Source: Leuctra nigra
Taxonomy: Eukaryota; Arthropoda; Insecta; Plecoptera; Leuctridae
NCBI GenBank assembly: GCA_934045905.1
Contig: OW203766.1
Span: forward strand, 15,246,309 to 15,310,308
DNA: 64,000 nt
Direction: 5' to 3'
The notes below the pieces were generated by a model, which was given only the letters and a program-made list of their open reading frames with translations, was not told where the DNA came from and did not search any database. Below, one piece after another: positions 59,147-64,000 of the stretch (position 1 is its first letter; each line of letters starts with the position of its first letter). Made by a program: the position numbers and the translations under genes.

Positions 59147-60013
59147 GAGAAAACACGTTTCAAAGAGAGAAAAGAAGAAATTAGGAGAATGCAGAAGAAA
59201 GAGCGTGAGGATCTTAAAGAGTATATACGCAGATCTTCAAGACGGTGGAAGAAAGAGATGGATGAGCGAGAAGCTGCCAGAGAAGCAGAGGTTTCTGCAA
59301 TAGAAAAGCAACTTCAAATAGATTTTTTGCTTTTCAAGAAAGGGATTGAAGACGCTGCTGCTTGCAAGATGTTGCAATCACAAGAGAGTATAGAGGGGGG
59401 CTGTGTGCTAGAAGAAATCGACGGAAATAAAATTAAATGTTTGGATGGCCCAGACAAAGTTGAAGGAAGTAGTTGTGAATATACGAAGATGAAGAAAGAT
59501 GAAAATGTATTTCGAAGGAAGAATTTTGAAGACAATTGCGAGGTAGTATTGCCACAAGTGAGCGAGAAGGAAGAATTACAGATTCCGATTGCGAATCAAG
59601 ATGATTTCGACAGAGTTCGAACAGTTGAAGAAATTGGCGATGTTTTGAAGTCTATAGGCGACTTTAAAAGTAATGGTGAAAAGTTTCACGACGAGAAAAA
59701 TGACAAGGTGATTATGAATGAAAACGATGATGTTTTGAAGAAAGGGTTGAATAATGATTTGAGAGAAGAACACGAAAATGTTTGCTTGCAAGATGGACTG
59801 CAAATGAACGTACGAGAACTGAAGAAGAAAGCTGACGAAAATGAAAACTACACATCGACCACTGCTCAAGATAACAAGGAAGATTCTACTTGGAAACAGC
59901 TACTTGAAGATATTTCAAGAGTGACAACTCAAGGCGGTGGAGAAGACAGTACGATTTCATTTCCATATGATCGTGGACGGAAGGAACAACGTCGATCAGC
60001 TGATACTTACTGA
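59084..60013 (+). CDS. Unknown charged ORF in the pol position
   Basis: Open in the -1 frame from the slippery site, with an internal ATG at 59189 (274 aa from there). The first third is Arg/Lys/Glu-rich and likely coiled-coil (KKEREDLKEYIRR, DEREAAREAEV). The remainder is acidic and Asn/Lys-rich, ending near GRKEQRRSADTY. No protease, RT, RNase H, integrase or envelope feature (signal peptide, membrane segment) is visible. Position and frame are those of pol in a normal element, so either pol was replaced by this sequence or it is a captured or gag-derived extension. Function unknown. Confidence 0.6.
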   Translation, partial: GKRTEVDTEWKVEKGQDFASTEKTRFKERKEEIRRMQKKEREDLKEYIRRSSRRWKKEMDEREAAREAEVSAIEKQLQIDFLLFKKGIEDAAACKMLQSQESIEGGCVLEEIDGNKIKCLDGPDKVEGSSCEYTKMKKDENVFRRKNFEDNCEVVLPQVSEKEELQIPIANQDDFDRVRTVEEIGDVLKSIGDFKSNGEKFHDEKNDKVIMNENDDVLKKGLNNDLREEHENVCLQDGLQMNVRELKKKADENENYTSTTAQDNKEDSTWKQLLEDISRVTTQGGGEDSTISFPYDRGRKEQRRSADTY

Positions 60014-60383
60014 TGACAACACCAATGTTGATGTTTGGTATGATGACCCAGCAAAAGTAGGTCACTAGGCCAATAACGGGATTGTGATAAGAGAGAGGGT
60101 TGAGTCGAGCATCGTTTCCGGGAAGTAGGATGAGGTTTGTTTTTGTTTTGGTAGGTGGAGGGGTGAGTTCATTCATTCAGGTTTAGATTAGACAGCTGTA
60201 AGGGGAAATAAACTTGCATCTGTTGAAGGAAACTTTTTGTTTGTCAAAAGGAAGAAATTATTCCTGCTAGATAGTCCAGTCTCTATGTGAATCCTTGTTT
60301 TATCACCATTTTCTCATTCAAAATTTCAATGTGTTTCAAATTTACTTCAGTCAAAAGGTGAACAACAAGAATTCAGGGGGCTC

Positions 60384-61626
60384 TGTAACAAGTTGGCCTA
60401 TCTAGGTTAGAAAATTAACTTTAAAAATAATAATGTTTGCTTGAAATAGGTTTAAAGAATGAACAAGCTTGTAGCATGGCATTCTTAGAGTCAAGGTTAA
60501 CTGAACACAAAGTAATTAATTAGAATCATTATGTAAACTTACAATCTTTAAAATTCAACAGCAATCAAAATATAGACAAAAATATAACGAGCAATCAAAT
60601 AAGTTTAACAATGTGCAATTATATCAAGAAAGTGAGTGAATCCATATAAAAAGTATGTGACCTTACCTAAATTGTGATGTCACCACGTAATAACAAGTGA
60701 ACCAGTCATTGTGATAACGCTACAAAACCAGTCAGCCAGACTAGTTTTCAGTGATTCCAAGAAAAGCATGGGCCTACGTGCAGAAAGAAAGTCGTTTCGC
60801 GGGCTTTAGAAATGACAGAATGTCTAAAATTAGCTACCACGTGTACGAAACCAACCAATCAGATTCTTTGGAGGGAAAACGATGTCAGAGGGTATAAAAC
60901 GTCAGGCTACCAGCCAAACTTCATCAGTCGGAGTTTTCTCAGAGCAGTGAGACCTGCCTCGCGAACCGTGAAGTCTTGTGCACGCAACATAGTATAATTT
61001 CAGCGAGACAGTGCCGATGTGATCGAAGGTAAACATTAAAATAACATTTTTGTATAAACGTCAACCCAGTAAATTCAAACTTCAAGCCTAATGCTGAGGC
61101 AAATAATATCGCATTAAGACAATTTCAAGTTAGAAGTGATCAACTGAACAGTTTCAACATTAAAGTCAGTAAATGTTAAAGTATAAAAGTTAGTGAATTG
61201 CAACTCCGGGAGAAACCGACGAGTCTGCAGCCACGAACGTCATCAGCCTGAGCCAACTTGATCCAACTGCTCGAGGAGGTCACTCCTTGTGCACGGACTG
61301 CTGGACGTCCTGGTAACCAAGGGGTTATTAGACAACATCATCGCATCGCAGCTGAAGGAGGTGACATATCCAGTCATTTCATTCTGCTGGTGGACTGGAG
61401 TTCACGGGACACACTACGCAAGAGTCAACGCCATCCACTTGTTTACGCGGAAGTAAACAAACCAGACGACATCATCACTACTGCCGACGTATCGAACGTA
61501 ATATTGTTTCATAATTTTTGATTGCTCTTTTCACATCAATGAACATTTATTTTCTTTATAATAAACAGATTATAATATTGCTGATTCTTTGTGTTCTACC
61601 CTCTGAGCCAAATCCCGCAGGTTTCA
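60384..61626 (+). repeat. 3' long terminal repeat
   Basis: Same length and essentially the same sequence as the 5' LTR. It is preceded by a short purine-biased stretch (CAGGGGGCTC) in the polypurine-tract position, and followed by the ATTG target duplication. Confidence 0.96.
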
Positions 61627-62096
61627 ATTGATTAATGTCGTGCATGCTGGAGTGGAAGTGTTGCTTGCAGGAACAGTTGAGGTTGAGACACACTTGCTGG
61701 CAACATGCTCAACGTTTCAACAACTTACAAACTGACTTTATAATCAGCTGTATTCTAGTTCTGTTCAACCTCGATGAGCTCATAGAGGCCGATCAATTCA
61801 AACGAAATAATATAATTGTTTAAAATTTCTGCTGTATTCTAGAACTTTAATGCAAAGTGGAAGAATGAATATCATTTGTCAAAATGAATACTTAAAAAAT
61901 ATATTTCTTGAGACAACTTTCTGCCGTCTGACATATTATTAAAGAAACCATTTAAAGTTAAAAGTTGTTCATACAATTGTTATGTTGGAGTAGGAAATAG
62001 TAATGAAAATTCTGGGAATTCAAGATATTTCCCATAGTTGTTATGGCAGTAATATCCATTCAAGATATATTCGATTCATATATAAACTAAGAATGA
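61627..62096. other. Intergenic DNA between two elements
   Basis: AT-rich. A short open frame at 61635-61823 has no recognisable motif. Confidence 0.5.
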
Positions 62097-63371
62097 ATCC
62101 CTATAAAAAACACTCCGTGTAAAAATACTAGTCAAGTCTCTTCAACTGAAAAAAATAATTAAGAAATCTAAAAATTCAGCACTGAAAAGTAGTGATATCA
62201 AAAAATTGCCAAGTCAAAACTTTTCAAAAAATACTTGGCGCATCGTGCATATAAATAGTATAGAAGTAGGCCGGAAATCAAATATACTCATCTATGCATA
62301 TATCAATATACATATATCTATGCCCTAAAAAACGATGCGCCAAGTATTTTTTAAAAAGTTTTGACTTGGCAATTTTTTGATATCACTACTTTTCAGTGCT
62401 GAATTTTTAGATTTCTTATATATTTTTTTCAGTTGAAGAGACTTGGCTGGATTTTTACACCGAGTGTTTTTTATGGGGATATCACTCCTTTTTTTTTTAG
62501 TTGACTATAATTCCTTTAAAAAATACGCCTTTGTGATTTGGTTCGAAGAATTGTGTTTGGTGTTAAATGTAAGCTTAAAATAATATTCCATGATGAATTG
62601 CGAAAGCATCGTTCCAATCGGTCCAGCCGTTGTCGAGTTATCGCATCACTTCCGGTTTTCAAAATGGCGGCTGACATCACTGCCACCTAAAATTTGTATA
62701 TATAAATGTTATGTAACATTATAAGCCATCTGAATATGTAGTTATTGTTATAAGAGATGATTTTAGTCAGATTTGGCATTTTTATGACGTAATTTCCGGT
62801 TTTGGTAATAGTGCAATTTTATTTCGACTATTAATATTTCATATAGATGACCGTCTGAATCGATTGGCTCAAATTTCGTTCAGATCGGTACAGCTGTTTT
62901 CGAGATATGACGTCACTTCCGGTTTCAAAATGGCGGCATAAAACCAGTTATAGCAAAAGGCACCTCAGACGCCAAAAGTGCACACGTGGTAAAAATTTAA
63001 GATCGATCGGTTTACCCTATTAGGCTGTGGCCCTGTCAACAGTGTTTCCTGACCCTCTGAATCATCATCATCAGATAGCTTTTAAAAGGGGTGTAATTTC
63101 ACTGTTTTCACGGCCCTCTTGCTCGCAAATGACATAACCTGTTATTCCCAAATTTGATATAGGGGGTGGGGTGGGTCATAGCTCGAAATTAAGATATTTC
63201 GCAACAATGTGAGATTTTCGAATTTTAAGATCCAGTAGGCCAAAAATGCCATGTTGTTGCTTACAGTAAAAGTGTTTGGTCTGCTCCTCAGTTTATTAGG
63301 CATTTACGGTATGTTGAGTGACTGTGAGTGTACAGTACGACTTGGCTGGGTGGAGCGACCGCTCCACTAGA
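62097..63371 (-). mobile_element. Composite element copy 2 (inverted)
   Basis: 62097-62480 is the inverted module with ATCCC-TAAAAAACACTC ends. 62481-63371 is the ETS-CRE part, ending CTTGGCTGGGTGGAGC ... CCACTAG. The reverse complement follows the same order and junction (GTGATATCCCC) as 4769-7107, but the module spacer is much shorter. TGACGTCACTTCCGG at 62908-62922 with AAAATGGCGGC at 62927, and decayed motif copies near 62644 and 62784, remain. Confidence 0.85.
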
Positions 63372-64000
63372 TAAAAAAATAAAACTGGCCCACAATCTCT
63401 TTTCACGAAGCTTGAAGATAATATTATGTAGATGGACTTGTATGGACTTTATTTTACCCATTTTCAACAAAATCGGCCCAGGATTTAAAAAAGTAAGTGA
63501 CATGAAATAGATGCCAAAACTAATATTATCAAAGATTATGATATTATCCTTCTCACTGCCACGGTCAAGTTAAACCAAATACAAATAAATACTGATTTTT
63601 GTTGCAATCTCTTAACAGCCTAACTTGGATTAGTTCTCAGTCTTTGAGGGTTGGCAAAATAACTAGAGTTAAATGGTTTATCTTATTCACGACAATATGG
63701 CTGGAAATGCATCAGAGCGACTTGAAAAACAATACCGTAGCCCCTAGGTCTAGTTACACAGTGTGCTATTTAATGCTTTGTAGTTTCTGTGACTCTTCTG
63801 TTAAGCTACGTGATTCTGCTCTTTGCCTCTCATTTGCTTTTCCAAGTTTCTTCTCAGACTCCAAGACTTAAAAGACAATGCCTGGAGCTTTCTTTCAAAA
63901 TCTCATTATAATTTCTAACCAATGTACGTACGAGTTTGAAGAAGGGTGATATAACTTATTTCATATGAAATTATTCGGTGAGAAAACCTCATTCTCTCGT
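63372..64000. other. Intergenic DNA to the right edge
   Basis: No feature was supported; the short open frame at 63599-63871 has no recognisable motif. Confidence 0.5.

Larger units (their letters stand above)
55681..61626 (+). mobile_element. Young LTR retrotransposon, gag-only (Ty3/gypsy-like)
   Basis: 5,946 bp with two 1,243-bp LTRs (TGTAAC ... TTTCA), flanked by ATTG on each side (55677-55680 and 61627-61630). The only LTR difference I noticed is C at 56430 versus G at 61133, so the insertion is recent. A primer site follows the 5' LTR. The interior encodes a gag with a retrotransposon capsid and several acidic, coiled-coil-like ORFs. No protease (DSG/DTG), RT (YxDD) or integrase motif was found in any frame, so it needs enzymes from elsewhere. 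The 4-bp duplication, LTR form and capsid point to the Ty3/gypsy (Metaviridae) lineage. Confidence 0.93.

Noticed and set aside
58882..59184. Overlapping frames in the Asn-rich gag tail, both strands
   Set aside because: Simple AAC/GGN repeats keep several frames open by chance.

Overview
This window looks like a stretch of a winged insect nuclear genome, possibly hemipteran (low confidence at the order level). It is AT-rich and repeat-dense. It has spliced genes with GT-AG introns, AATAAA signals, tRNA-derived SINEs and many miniature DNA transposons. It also holds an odorant receptor of the insect 7tm_6 family, a family confined to insects. No rRNA, true tRNA or CRISPR array was seen.

Three host genes are supported. 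(1) 18.6-23.6 kb, minus strand: a two-exon adhesion-type GPCR with a signal peptide, four tandem GPS-like modules and a 7TM domain. One in-frame TAG at codon 589 interrupts it. (2) 39.3-45.0 kb, plus strand: an eight-exon odorant receptor whose exon phases all agree. It is preceded by four degenerate tandem copies of the start of its own exon 2, and exon 4 contains a stop-free candidate intron. (3) 51.5-52.3 kb, plus strand: an intronless SIAH/Sina-like E3 ubiquitin ligase. The three belong to unrelated processes (surface signalling, olfaction, protein turnover) and nothing suggests they act together.

The rest is mostly mobile DNA. The largest element is a young LTR retrotransposon (55,681-61,626) with 1,243-bp LTRs, an ATTG target duplication and a Lys-type primer binding site. 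It has a gag but no recognisable protease, RT or integrase. Gag is followed, in the -1 frame, by an unknown charged ORF, and a GGGAAAC slippery heptamer plus a stem sit at the junction. There are also a 5'-truncated non-LTR retrotransposon (12.4-13.9 kb) and a fragment of another (38.6-38.9 kb). Three hAT-type MITEs carry 8-bp target duplications, exact in two. TTAA-flanked palindromic MITEs occur, one nested in another MITE, together with TA-flanked MITEs. A composite element at 4.8-7.1 kb and 62.1-63.4 kb carries repeated ETS-CRE and YY1-like motifs. A recurrent family (TTGAGCGAGCG ... TTTTCCTAG-T) has at least eight copies.

Region by region: 0-18 kb is repeats with no host gene; 18-24 kb the GPCR; 24-39 kb intergenic DNA with repeats; 39-45 kb the odorant receptor with MITE-filled introns; 45-51 kb MITEs; 51.5-52.3 kb the E3 ligase; 52.5-55.7 kb MITEs; 55.7-61.6 kb the LTR element; 62.1-63.4 kb the inverted composite copy.
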